From contig JAJDEH010000393.1 of the NCBI GenBank assembly GCA_029259935.1, forward strand, positions 1-43,874: a stretch of DNA of 43,874 nucleotides. Reading direction: 5' to 3'. Shown piece after piece: positions 18,165 to 25,905 of the stretch (the stretch's first letter is position 1; each line of letters begins with the position of its first letter). A program made the translations under genes and the position numbers. The notes beneath the pieces are model-generated. The model was not told where the DNA came from, did not search any database, and saw nothing but the letters and a program-made list of their open reading frames with translations. Source of the DNA: Planctomycetota bacterium. Lineage in GTDB: Bacteria > Planctomycetota > Planctomycetia > Pirellulales > Pirellulaceae.

Positions 18165-21100
18165 ATGTCGGATGAATTCTTTGACGCCATGCTAAGCGAC
18201 TTCCTCGATGAATCGGGAGAATTGCTGACATCGCTGAACGACAATCTGCTGAAGCTGGATGATTGGGTCCACTCGCTCGAACAAGGCGATGATGGGCAAC
18301 ACGATCCGGAACTGATGAACGAGATGTTCCGATCCGCGCACAGCCTCAAGGGATTGTCGGCCATGCTCGGCCTGACGGATATCAACACGTTGACCCACAA
18401 AATGGAGAACGTGTTCGATGCCGCCCGCAACGACAAGTTGCGGCTCAATTGCGAGATCGTCGAACTCGTGTTTCAGGCGGTGGACCGGCTGTCGCGAATG
18501 GTCGACATCCTCAGTGACCCCAACGCGGACCCGGTCGAGTGCGAGGATGTCGCCGAAGCGATCCAAAAGTCGCTGCAAGACGCCGGTGTCGACAAAGAAC
18601 AGGGCTCCCAAGCGGACATCGAGTCGGCTTTCTCGGGCGCGCTCCAGGACATGTTGCCCGCGGAAACGCCGCAAGTCGAGCCGACCCCGGCAACGGTCGA
18701 AAACTTGGAGACTAGCGCTGAATCCGAGGAACCGGCTCCGGCGGTTGACGACGCTGTCGTCGAAGAAGAGGACGCGCCACAAGCCAGTGTGACACCGGCA
18801 GCCGATTTAGATCAGTTCGCGGAGATCGTCGACGACGACGACGTGCCGACGAACTACTTGGAGATTTTCATCGACGAAGCAGACGAAGTCTTCGACCTGT
18901 TGACGAATCTGCTGGTGGACGTTTCGACCACCGCGGGACCGGCAATCGTGGAAGCTCTGCTCGTGGATGCGCATCGCTTTAAAGGGTCCGCCGCTTCCGT
19001 TGGAAAACACCGAGCCGCGAAATTGGCCCATTACATGGAAGACATCTTGCAGGATCTGCGAGATCAAGGACGAGTGCTGACGGGCGAAGTCGCGACGGAA
19101 ATGCTGCTGTGTGTCGACGCCCTGCGTACGCACATCAATGGAATGAAAACCGGCATGATGGAAAAAGACAGCTTCAACGCCGTCGCCCACGCTTTGCGCA
19201 GAGTCTATGAAGTCGAAACTGGCGTTACCGACGAGGTCGAGCCGTGCGACACGGAAACGAACGAACCAACTGGCGAAGCGTGCGAGAAATCCGACATCGA
19301 GCCAGAAGGTCCCGCACCGGAAATCAATGAGGCGAAGCCCGCAACTAGCGAACAACCGGAACCGGCCGGACCGCCGCGGGATTCCACCGAAGAACTGGCC
19401 ACCATGGGAAAACTCATGGGCAGCGTGCAGTTCAGCAAGGACTTGCCTTTGGTCGGCATGAAAGCCCGCCTGATTTACGAAAAGCTCTGCCAGTCCGGAA
19501 ACGTCTTTTACATTCAACCGAGCGAAGAGTTGTTGGAAGACGCCGAGGATCTGCAGACACTGTCCTTCGCGATTTCCACCGATTGCTCGGACGAAGAGCT
19601 TCGATCGCGGCTAGACGTTTCCGGAGTCGAAGCCATTACTGTCGGGCCCTACCGCGAATTGAGCCACCCCCCCGCGGACGAAACGAGCTTCGCGGAAGTC
19701 ACTCCCGAAAGACAGGAACTCAAGGTGGAAACGCAAATCGATCAACCAATTTCGTCAACCTCGACGGCGACGAAAGCGAACAGTTCGCCCGCGGCAAACC
19801 AGACCGAATCAGCCGTGCCAACCGCTTCTCCGTCGACCAAGCCGGGCCAGCCAACCGCGACATCGGCACCGGTGGCGAAGCAACCCGCCGCTCCCAAGGC
19901 GGCCGCGAAAGCGGACGCTCCGCAACAGCAGCATGCCAAGCCGGCGGAAACGATTCGCGTCGATATCGATCGCCTAGATCACTTGATGAACCTGGCCGGC
20001 CAGCTTGTCATCAACAAGGCCAGATTCAGCCAGATCGGCGAGAGCTTGAAGCATCTCACCACGCGGAAGCAATCCGCTCAGATGGTCAACAACATCGGCA
20101 ATTTCATGCGAGAGCTGGAAGGCGACCTGGCGGCCAAGGGGAACAGCCAAGTGGATGTCGAAGTAGTGGGAAGCCACCTACGGCGAATTCAAGCTTGCAT
20201 GGAAGTCATCGAACGAGACTTGCAGGACTTTTCGGAAGCCCGAACCGGTGTCGCCAACTTGCTGGAAGCCGTTCACCAACTAGACCGTGTATCCGACGGA
20301 CTGCAGAAAAGCGTGATGGACACGCGCATGGTTCCGGTGGGACCGCTGTTCAGCCGCTTTAAGCGAGTCATTCGCGACATCACTCGCAATAACGGTAAGG
20401 ATATCCGATTGGAAATCCAAGGCGAAAAGACCGAATTGGACAAGCGGATGATCGACGAACTGGGCGACCCCTTGGTTCACATGGTTCGCAACGCGGCCGA
20501 TCACGGGATCGAGTCTCCGGAAGATCGTCAGAATGCTGGCAAGCCGAGCCAAGGAACGGTTTCGCTAAACGCCTACCACAGCGGCAACAGCATCATCGTG
20601 CAAGTCATCGACGACGGCAAAGGACTGGACGTCGACGTGATCCGAGCCAAAGCCATTGAGAAAGGAATCCTGGCGGCCGCGGACAGCGACCGCCTAACGC
20701 ACCATCAAATATTGCAACTGATTTGGGAGCCTGGCTTCACGACCGCCAAGCAAGTGTCCGACATCTCGGGACGAGGGATGGGAATGGACATCGTGCGTTC
20801 CAAGATCGAGGAACTGAACGGACACGTCGAACTGGACAGCAAGTTGGGCGAAGGCACGACGTTCACGATTAAGCTTCCGCTTACGCTGGCCATCCTGCCC
20901 AGCCTCATGGCGGAGATCGAAAACGAAGTATTCGCCATGCCAATCGAATCCGTCGTGGAAATCGTCAGCATGCCGCGGTCGGATCTTTCCTCCGTCCATG
21001 GCCTGCTAACGGCCGACGTCCGCGGACGGATTGTGTCCGTCGTCGACATCTTCGAAATCTTCGACTGGGCTCGCTACGAAGCCCGTTCGCTGGATTCGCG

Positions 21101-21335
21101 CGACGAGTACACGTTGGTAATCACGTGTAGCGAAGGACGAGAGGTCGCGCTGGTCGTCGACGAATTGTTGGGCGAAGAAGACATCGTGATCAAATCCATG
21201 TCCGAAAACTATCGAAACATTGAAGGCATTGCGGGGGCGAGCATTCTTGGTGATGGCCGCGTTTCGCTGATATTGGACGTGCCGACGCTGATTGAAATGG
21301 CATCGCACAGCAAAGAACTTGAAGCCGTTAACTAG
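18165..21335 (+). CDS. cheA: CheA histidine kinase with two Hpt domains
   Basis: 1056 residues, long for CheA (usually 650-750). Hpt1 has His59 (FRSAHSLKG). After an acidic linker, Hpt2 has His270 (DAHRFKGSAAS). A P2-like segment lies at about 408-497. A Pro/Ala/Ser/Thr linker spans 500-595. The P3 dimerisation helices start at 596 (IRVDIDRLDHLMNLAGQLVI). The ATPase N box is at about 765-783 (LGDPLVHMVRNAADHGIE), G1 at 817 (DDGKG) and G2 at 869 (GRGMGMD). The CheW-like P5 domain runs to the end. It phosphorylates CheY and CheB when stimulated by receptors through CheW. The second Hpt implies an extra phosphotransfer branch or reservoir. Confidence 0.96.
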   Translation: MSDEFFDAMLSDFLDESGELLTSLNDNLLKLDDWVHSLEQGDDGQHDPELMNEMFRSAHSLKGLSAMLGLTDINTLTHKMENVFDAARNDKLRLNCEIVELVFQAVDRLSRMVDILSDPNADPVECEDVAEAIQKSLQDAGVDKEQGSQADIESAFSGALQDMLPAETPQVEPTPATVENLETSAESEEPAPAVDDAVVEEEDAPQASVTPAADLDQFAEIVDDDDVPTNYLEIFIDEADEVFDLLTNLLVDVSTTAGPAIVEALLVDAHRFKGSAASVGKHRAAKLAHYMEDILQDLRDQGRVLTGEVATEMLLCVDALRTHINGMKTGMMEKDSFNAVAHALRRVYEVETGVTDEVEPCDTETNEPTGEACEKSDIEPEGPAPEINEAKPATSEQPEPAGPPRDSTEELATMGKLMGSVQFSKDLPLVGMKARLIYEKLCQSGNVFYIQPSEELLEDAEDLQTLSFAISTDCSDEELRSRLDVSGVEAITVGPYRELSHPPADETSFAEVTPERQELKVETQIDQPISSTSTATKANSSPAANQTESAVPTASPSTKPGQPTATSAPVAKQPAAPKAAAKADAPQQQHAKPAETIRVDIDRLDHLMNLAGQLVINKARFSQIGESLKHLTTRKQSAQMVNNIGNFMRELEGDLAAKGNSQVDVEVVGSHLRRIQACMEVIERDLQDFSEARTGVANLLEAVHQLDRVSDGLQKSVMDTRMVPVGPLFSRFKRVIRDITRNNGKDIRLEIQGEKTELDKRMIDELGDPLVHMVRNAADHGIESPEDRQNAGKPSQGTVSLNAYHSGNSIIVQVIDDGKGLDVDVIRAKAIEKGILAAADSDRLTHHQILQLIWEPGFTTAKQVSDISGRGMGMDIVRSKIEELNGHVELDSKLGEGTTFTIKLPLTLAILPSLMAEIENEVFAMPIESVVEIVSMPRSDLSSVHGLLTADVRGRIVSVVDIFEIFDWARYEARSLDSRDEYTLVITCSEGREVALVVDELLGEEDIVIKSMSENYRNIEGIAGASILGDGRVSLILDVPTLIEMASHSKELEAVN

Positions 21336-21345
21336 GAGGAATCCC

Positions 21346-21948
21346 ATGCTAAATACCGCGTCAACCGCCGACCCCGCCTTGGCCAAAGCGTTCCACATCG
21401 CCACCGATCAGGCCTCGACCGCCATCCGAAAATGGACGGGCGGTTCGGTTGCACTCAGCTTGGATGAGGTGCACGAAGTGCCAATTGAAGAGGCGATCGC
21501 CAGTATTCAATTGGACGACGAGCCGCTCTCGATCATCGTCTTGCAAATTGCGGGCGAGTACTCCGGAGACATGATGTTGGCGTTCGCGGAATCCGACGCC
21601 AACAGTCTGGTCGAAGACCTGGCGTCTTCGGTGCGCGGCGCGGATCTGTCCGAGGAATGGAAGCAGTCGGCGCTGATGGAATCGGGAAATATTCTGGCCA
21701 GTGCCTATCTCAACGCACTGACCGACCTTGTCGAAGAGCCCTTGTTTCCCACGCCGCCACATCTAATTCAGGACTATGGCGTCAGCGTATTCGAACAACT
21801 GCTCATGCAACACGCGATGTTCTCCGACAAGATCTTCCTCACCTGCACAACCTTTCGACGAAACGAAACAGACGTGCTCAACGGCAATCTATTCTTTATT
21901 CCAGGCGAGCAACTGCGATCACTGATGGTTGATCGTTTGCCGAGCTAG
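21346..21948 (+). CDS. CheC-like CheY-P phosphatase with one apparent active site
   Basis: 200 residues from ATG 21346, with an AGGAGG at the very end of cheA. The second CheC signature helix is intact (LMESGNILASAYLNALTDL, Glu112 and Asn115). The first signature position (FHIATDQASTAIRKWTGG) lacks both the Glu and the Asn, so only one of the usual two sites should work. By family it dephosphorylates CheY-P and binds CheD. The adjacent cheD (37 bp downstream) supports this. It could also be called a CheX/FliY-class relative; the CheC assignment rests on the motif and its neighbour. Confidence 0.8.
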   Translation: MLNTASTADPALAKAFHIATDQASTAIRKWTGGSVALSLDEVHEVPIEEAIASIQLDDEPLSIIVLQIAGEYSGDMMLAFAESDANSLVEDLASSVRGADLSEEWKQSALMESGNILASAYLNALTDLVEEPLFPTPPHLIQDYGVSVFEQLLMQHAMFSDKIFLTCTTFRRNETDVLNGNLFFIPGEQLRSLMVDRLPS

Positions 21949-21984
21949 TGAACCGCACTCCTTTGAGAAAACGTTTGTTGATCC

Positions 21985-22473
21985 ATGAGTACTACCGTTG
22001 AAGTCGAACTGAAAGCCATTCAAGTTGGCATGGGCGAACTGAAGATCGGCCAGCATCCCGAGCAGTTGGCGGCCGTTTTGGGATCGTGTATCGGCGTCGC
22101 CGTCACCCACCCACGGCACAATGTGGGGCTAATGGCGCATGTGATGTTGCCAACTGCCAGCGGACGCGATGGTCCGTTAGGAAAGTTCGCCGACACCGCC
22201 GTGGCCGGCATGTTGAGCTTGCTTCGCGAACACGGATACGCCACGCGCGGCTTGACCGCCAAGATCGCGGGCGGCTCCAACATGTTCGGCAGCGCCGGAC
22301 CCATGCAGATAGGGCAGGCCAATGTGGAAGCAGTTCACGTGGAACTGAAGAAACATGGGATTCCTATCATGGGCGAGGATGTCGGTGGATCCGCGGGACG
22401 GCGTGTCAGGCTGAACTGCGAAACCGGCATACTAACTATTTCACGTATCGGTGCGGGCGACTTGACCCTGTAG
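21985..22473 (+). CDS. cheD: CheD receptor glutamine deamidase
   Basis: 162 residues. The catalytic Cys35 (VLGSCIGVAV) and His52 (GLMAHVMLP) are present with the family spacing of 17 residues, and the AKIAGGSNMFG stretch follows. It deamidates receptor glutamines to glutamates and binds CheC. The Thr that completes the triad in Thermotoga CheD, six residues before the Cys, is Ala here. The protein may still work, as this position varies; see the findings. It is directly downstream of the CheC-like gene. Confidence 0.93.
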   Translation: MSTTVEVELKAIQVGMGELKIGQHPEQLAAVLGSCIGVAVTHPRHNVGLMAHVMLPTASGRDGPLGKFADTAVAGMLSLLREHGYATRGLTAKIAGGSNMFGSAGPMQIGQANVEAVHVELKKHGIPIMGEDVGGSAGRRVRLNCETGILTISRIGAGDLTL

Positions 22474-22510
22474 CCAAATCCGCACACTAGATAGCTTTGG
22501 AGCTTTTGCA

Positions 22511-22888
22511 ATGAGCCGAAGACTGCTTATTACCGACGACGCCATGGTCATCCGAACCATGATCAAAGATGCCGCGCAGCGGGCCGGCTGGGAAGTTGTC
22601 GCCGAGGCCAAGAACGGCCAAGAGGCCGTTGACTACTATCGCGAATTCCAACCAGACGCCGTGACGCTGGACCTGATCATGCCCGAATTCGACGGCATTC
22701 ACGGGTTGCGTGAAATGCGGCAGCATGATCCCGAGGCGCGGATAATCGTCGTAAGTGCTCTAAACCAAAAAGCTCTATTGAAGCAAGCGTTTGCACTGGG
22801 GGCGGCCGATTTTGTCTGCAAGCCTTTCGATGCCGACGACCTGATCAAGGTTTTGGATCACCTCGTTCCGCTTGCACAAACCGTGTAG
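22511..22888 (+). CDS. cheY: Second CheY-like response regulator
   Basis: 125 residues, receiver only: Asp9-Asp10 (LITDDAMVIR), phosphoacceptor Asp54 (VTLDLIMPEFDG), Ser82 and Lys104 (VCKPF). It differs clearly from the first CheY (10825) and, like Bacillus/Thermotoga CheY, has the LDLIMPxxDGI type of core. A TTGGAG ribosome-binding site precedes it. It lies 37 bp after cheD and 57 bp before cheX, so it is the likely substrate of the phosphatases in this block. Confidence 0.93.
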   Translation: MSRRLLITDDAMVIRTMIKDAAQRAGWEVVAEAKNGQEAVDYYREFQPDAVTLDLIMPEFDGIHGLREMRQHDPEARIIVVSALNQKALLKQAFALGAADFVCKPFDADDLIKVLDHLVPLAQTV

Positions 22889-22945
22889 TAAGCGTCACTA
22901 ATTTTTCATGGCAATGTGTAACATCGGGGCTAAAAGGGAAGCGGC

Positions 22946-23446
22946 ATGAAAGCTGAATGGATCAATCCTTTCGTTCTATCAACATTGGACACCTTTCGGA
23001 CGATGCTCGAATGCGACGTCGCGCGAGGCACGCCAGGATTAAAAGACGCGTCGCAACCTCAGTTTGAAATCAGCGGAGTGTTGGGGATGCGTGGCGAAGC
23101 GGTGGGCACCATCGTGTTGACGCTTAGCCGGGATGTCGCCTTCTGGGCGACGGAAAAACTGCTCGGCGAAACGCCCACCGAAATCGACGACCACGTGCGG
23201 GACGTCGTGGGCGAACTGACCAACGTGGTGGGCGGCGGAGCCAAAGCGCGGATCAAAGGCCTTTCTCTTGAGATCGGACTTCCCACCGTGGTCTGCGGCA
23301 AGAATCACATCATTAGCTTTCCCACCGGGGTCGCGATTTTCTCGATTCCCTTCGACACCTCGGCGGGACCCTTCTCGGTCGAAATCGGCTTGCAAGAGCA
23401 AGATGAAAAAGTGACCGAGCAGCAAGAAGAAGCGGCCGCCGTTTAA
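22946..23446 (+). CDS. cheX: CheX-type CheY-P phosphatase
   Basis: 166 residues. It has the one-site CheX signature VGELTNVVGGGAKARI with Glu90 and Asn93, preceded by FEISGVLGMRGEAVGTIVL and followed by GLPTVVCGKNHIISFP, the beta sheet of the CheC/CheX/FliY fold. It removes phosphate from CheY-P and usually dimerises. A GGGAAG ribosome-binding site lies 6 nt upstream. With the CheC-like gene and no CheZ, this gives two phosphatases of the same superfamily in one block. The last 15 residues are charged and Gln-rich. Confidence 0.9.
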   Translation: MKAEWINPFVLSTLDTFRTMLECDVARGTPGLKDASQPQFEISGVLGMRGEAVGTIVLTLSRDVAFWATEKLLGETPTEIDDHVRDVVGELTNVVGGGAKARIKGLSLEIGLPTVVCGKNHIISFPTGVAIFSIPFDTSAGPFSVEIGLQEQDEKVTEQQEEAAAV

Positions 23447-23716
23447 CGCGGTGGCCAGCCGGTTGAACGTGCCTGCCAAAGGTTGCGCGATAAATCCGGT
23501 TATGCCAATTGTTCGCAAGTTATGAAACGGGCGACGTCGTCTAGGTTCAACGGTGGATTCTCTGGAAAATGGTCCGCCTTTGCTGGCTTGTTCCGACCGT
23601 TGGGTCGATGATTCACTTGAACGACTGGCACGCCCGCCCATGAACCGGGGATGGCTGCTCCACCTTGGTGTGTCGGAACTTGATCTTAGTTCTTCATCAG
23701 CGCATGTTGACTTGCC

Positions 23717-25099
23717 ATGCGTAAGCCAAACGCTTCCGACCAGACCACCGAATTTTTGTCCGCGCCCGATGACCGGGGCTCGGGCCGCGTGATCGTTGTT
23801 GATTATTCGGAAGCCGCCCGTCGAATTCTTGCCGAGATCTTGCGGGAAGCCGGCTATCAGACACGCATGATCGCCAGTCCCTCGGAACTGGTTCCCGCCA
23901 TTGCGGACTGGTCGCCCGATTTGATTCTGTTGGCAAGCGACGACCTTCAGATGACCGCCGCCGACACCATCCGATCGTTGGTTGGCGATGGCCAAGACGA
24001 GCCGGCCATTCCGGTGATCGTGACCGGGTCGTCCTATTCTTCGCGACAAGTCTCGGCCGCGTTGAACCAAGGAGCCTGCGACTTTCTCTATAAGCCGTTT
24101 CGCAAGGCCGAAGTCATCGCCCGCGCGCGAAACGCCGTCCGCATTTCGGAAGACGCCCGCTCCCGCGAAGCCGATCGGCAGCGGCTCATGGCTGAACGCC
24201 AGTCGCGCGCGGAACTCATGCGTTGCTTTCTGGGCCACAGCTCGGACGGAATTTTTGTCTGCAATCAACAAGGGACCATTCTGGCGGCGACCGCGACGGC
24301 GCTCGAAATATTTAGTTACCCGCGAGACCAGGTGATCAACGCCAACATCACCCAGTTGATTCCGACGCTTACGTCCATTCACGTCCGCAGCGTTTTGGTG
24401 CCGCACCTGGCGGCCGACGCGGCGGCCTATATTGGCGAATTGGATCATCGCGGCAACTCCGTGGATGGACGTGAAATTGAATTGTCCGTTGCGTTGGGCG
24501 CGGCGGCGACACTTGAACCTCGCCAAGTCATGATCTTCGTGCAATCCCGCAATCCCGCGCCGGTTCCGATGGTTGTCGAGAAGGTTGTCGCCAAGCAAAT
24601 CGAGAGCGAACCCGTCACCCAAGCCGAAGATGAGACAACCGTCGAAGTCATCGAGAAGATTGACGAACAAGTTGCCAGTGAGGTCGAGGAGGTGGTTGTC
24701 CGAGAGGCGAATGTCGCGGCCACTCGCGAGGTCGGCGAGATCGTCGTCAAGGCGGCACCGGCGGTCGGGCCTAATCTACAAGACCTGGTTTCCGAGCAAG
24801 TCAAAATGCCGCTGCAGTTGATCGCGGACCTCGCTCGGCAAGCATCGGACCGAGGCGCGGAGGACAATCGGCGGCGACTGGTAAGCATCATCAAAAGCTG
24901 CTTGGCCTCATTCAAGAGTTTGCTGCGGCGCGCCGAGCAGCACGATGTGGAACGCGACACGGAGGGTGAGGATCCGGCGCGGTCGTCGTCCGCCAACATC
25001 CGCGTGGACTCCGGAGCGCCGGCCAGCCAGGCTGGACCGCACGGAACCTCCAAGCCGGCTCGCGAGTCCCGCAGCCATCGGCAGGCCGTGATAAATTGA
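23717..25099 (+). CDS. Pseudo-receiver, PAS and degenerate HisKA protein
   Basis: 460 residues. Residues 24-140 form a receiver fold, but the phosphoacceptor place in SPDLILLASDD is Ala73 and the acidic pair is Asp-Tyr (VVDYSE); Lys126 (LYKPF) remains. Residues about 160-280 are a PAS domain (SSDGIFVCNQQGTILAATAT). A Val/Glu-rich coiled-coil-like stretch follows (about 285-345). Residues 353-410 resemble a histidine-kinase dimerisation helix pair, but the place of the phosphorylated His in S-H-E-L-R-T-P-L is Glu360 (SEQVKMPL). No ATPase domain follows. It thus looks like a non-phosphorylated signalling scaffold. It lies 270 bp after cheX. Confidence 0.82.
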   Translation: MRKPNASDQTTEFLSAPDDRGSGRVIVVDYSEAARRILAEILREAGYQTRMIASPSELVPAIADWSPDLILLASDDLQMTAADTIRSLVGDGQDEPAIPVIVTGSSYSSRQVSAALNQGACDFLYKPFRKAEVIARARNAVRISEDARSREADRQRLMAERQSRAELMRCFLGHSSDGIFVCNQQGTILAATATALEIFSYPRDQVINANITQLIPTLTSIHVRSVLVPHLAADAAAYIGELDHRGNSVDGREIELSVALGAAATLEPRQVMIFVQSRNPAPVPMVVEKVVAKQIESEPVTQAEDETTVEVIEKIDEQVASEVEEVVVREANVAATREVGEIVVKAAPAVGPNLQDLVSEQVKMPLQLIADLARQASDRGAEDNRRRLVSIIKSCLASFKSLLRRAEQHDVERDTEGEDPARSSSANIRVDSGAPASQAGPHGTSKPARESRSHRQAVIN

Positions 25100-25541
25100 C
25101 GCTCTCTTTTCTCCGCGGCCTGACGGTGCCTCAAGGTGGAACTCCGACCAAGTGTTCCCAAATTCCCTCCGCAAAGCGGCGCACTTCGCCAGGTGTAACA
25201 TACGCGTGCCTGCTCAAATGAGATCGTGTCGTGCTTCATGATTCTGCCCAAAGAAAGACTCGCGAAGGAGTTAACGCGACATCGCGTTCACTGCGTCGTA
25301 GTGAATCACTGCCAAAACGTTTGCAATCTTGCCAGCGTTCCAACCGCTTCGGCGCGCATCGGTAGCACGCGGTTTCCCGAGCGGCGTTTTCAAAAAGTGA
25401 TTCACTGCCTGTGGCGAGGCGGTCAAACTTCAACAGCCCCAGCGATCGCCAAAAACGAGATCGCCAGCCGCCCCACTTTCTTCATTATACAAACGTAAAC
25501 CGCATTGCGGCTAGTGTTTGATTTTCTCGTCCGACTCAAAG
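25100..25541. other. Non-coding region flanking the tRNA array
   Basis: About 440 bp without a supported gene. It carries two mirror-image palindromes, AGTGAATCACT (25300-25310) and AGTGATTCACT (25396-25406), each followed by GCC. A short CCGC-ATT-GCGG element at 25500-25510, followed on the minus strand by TTTACGTTT, could be a weak terminator of the array. Confidence 0.4.
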
Positions 25542-25613
25542 TAGCCCGTTCAGGAATCGAACCTGATCCAACAGCTTCGCAAGCTGACATGCTATCCGGC
25601 ACACCCACGGGCT
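25542..25613 (-). tRNA. tRNA-Arg (anticodon GCG)
   Basis: The acceptor AGCCCGT pairs fully with ACGGGCT. The D-loop has GG followed by A20, an arginine identity base. The anticodon stem has four pairs with a T-T mismatch at the top; its loop TTGCGAA gives GCG (25578-25580). The T-arm is TCAGG-TTCGATT-CCTGA and the discriminator is A. CCA is not encoded (CTTT follows). GCG is rare in bacteria, which usually read CGY codons with an ACG (inosine) tRNA-Arg. Last gene of the array. Confidence 0.85.
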
Positions 25614-25625
25614 AATTGATCCAAG

Positions 25626-25697
25626 CGTCCCAACCTGGAATCGAACCAGGACCAAGACCTTAGGAGAGTCTTGTGCTGTCCGTTACACCATCGGGAC
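25626..25697 (-). tRNA. tRNA-Arg (anticodon CCT)
   Basis: The acceptor GTCCCGA/TTGGGAC has one G-T. The D-stem is GTG/CAC, with GG-A20 in the loop. The anticodon stem AGACT/GGTCT encloses CTCCTAA, giving CCT (25662-25664), which reads AGG. The T-arm is CCTGG-TTCGATT-CCAGG and the discriminator is G. CCA is not encoded; CTTGGAT follows. A standard-looking cloverleaf. Confidence 0.88.
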
Positions 25698-25700
25698 AAG

Positions 25701-25775
25701 AGCCGACGACTGGATTCGCACCAGCATCAAACCGGTTTACTAAACCGGTGCCTTTCTAGGTCGAGCCACGTCGGC
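25701..25775 (-). tRNA. tRNA-Thr-like (anticodon AGT), structurally odd
   Basis: The acceptor GCCGACG/CGTCGGC is perfect. The anticodon stem CCGGT/ACCGG is perfect around TTAGTAA, giving AGT (25739-25741). The D-loop lacks the GG pair that docks with the T-loop, and the T-loop reads TGCGAAT instead of TTCGANT. The discriminator is T, not the usual A of tRNA-Thr. An unmodified A34 threonine tRNA is unusual in bacteria. Assignment rests on the anticodon; function is uncertain. Only 3 nt separate it from the next gene. Confidence 0.68.
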
Positions 25776-25783
25776 AATCCAAG

Positions 25784-25852
25784 CAGGAGTGCAAGGAGTC
25801 GAACCCTGCTGGGCGGTTTTGGAGGCCGCTTGCTTCCCAGAAGCACACTCCT
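25784..25852 (-). tRNA. tRNA-Trp-like (anticodon CCA), short and degenerate
   Basis: 69 nt. The acceptor AGGAGTG/CACTCCT is perfect. The D-arm is collapsed to a hairpin TGCTT-CTGGG-AAGCA. The anticodon loop CTCCAAA gives CCA (25820-25822) under a stem with a C-A mismatch next to the loop. The T-arm is CAGGG-TTCGACT-CCTTG. The discriminator is G, as in tRNA-Trp. CCA is not encoded; CTTGGAT follows, as for the Arg(CCT) gene. It could be a divergent functional gene or a decaying one. Confidence 0.65.
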
Positions 25853-25856
25853 GTAA

Positions 25857-25900
25857 TTCAACGCTTTCAGTTCAGCGCCTTCAGTTCCGCGTCTTCAGTT
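25857..25900. repeat. Three imperfect TTCAGTT units between tRNA genes
   Basis: CGCTTTCAGTT, CGCCTTCAGTT and CGTCTTCAGTT follow each other at a spacing of about 14-16 bp in the largest gap inside the tRNA array. The role is unknown. Confidence 0.45.
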
Positions 25901-25905
25901 GAAGG

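Noticed and set aside
19583..20362. 259-codon plus-strand frame within cheA
   Set aside because: It is a shifted frame inside the CheA linker and P3 region, with no start signal or domain.
23039..24670. Long open frame of 543 codons on the minus strand
   Set aside because: It lies opposite cheX and the PAS protein, both of which have clear domains. It has Arg/His-rich, low-quality composition typical of antisense frames in GC-rich genes.
25857..25900. CRISPR-like repeats in the tRNA array gap
   Set aside because: Only three very short imperfect units, without spacers of regular length or cas genes.
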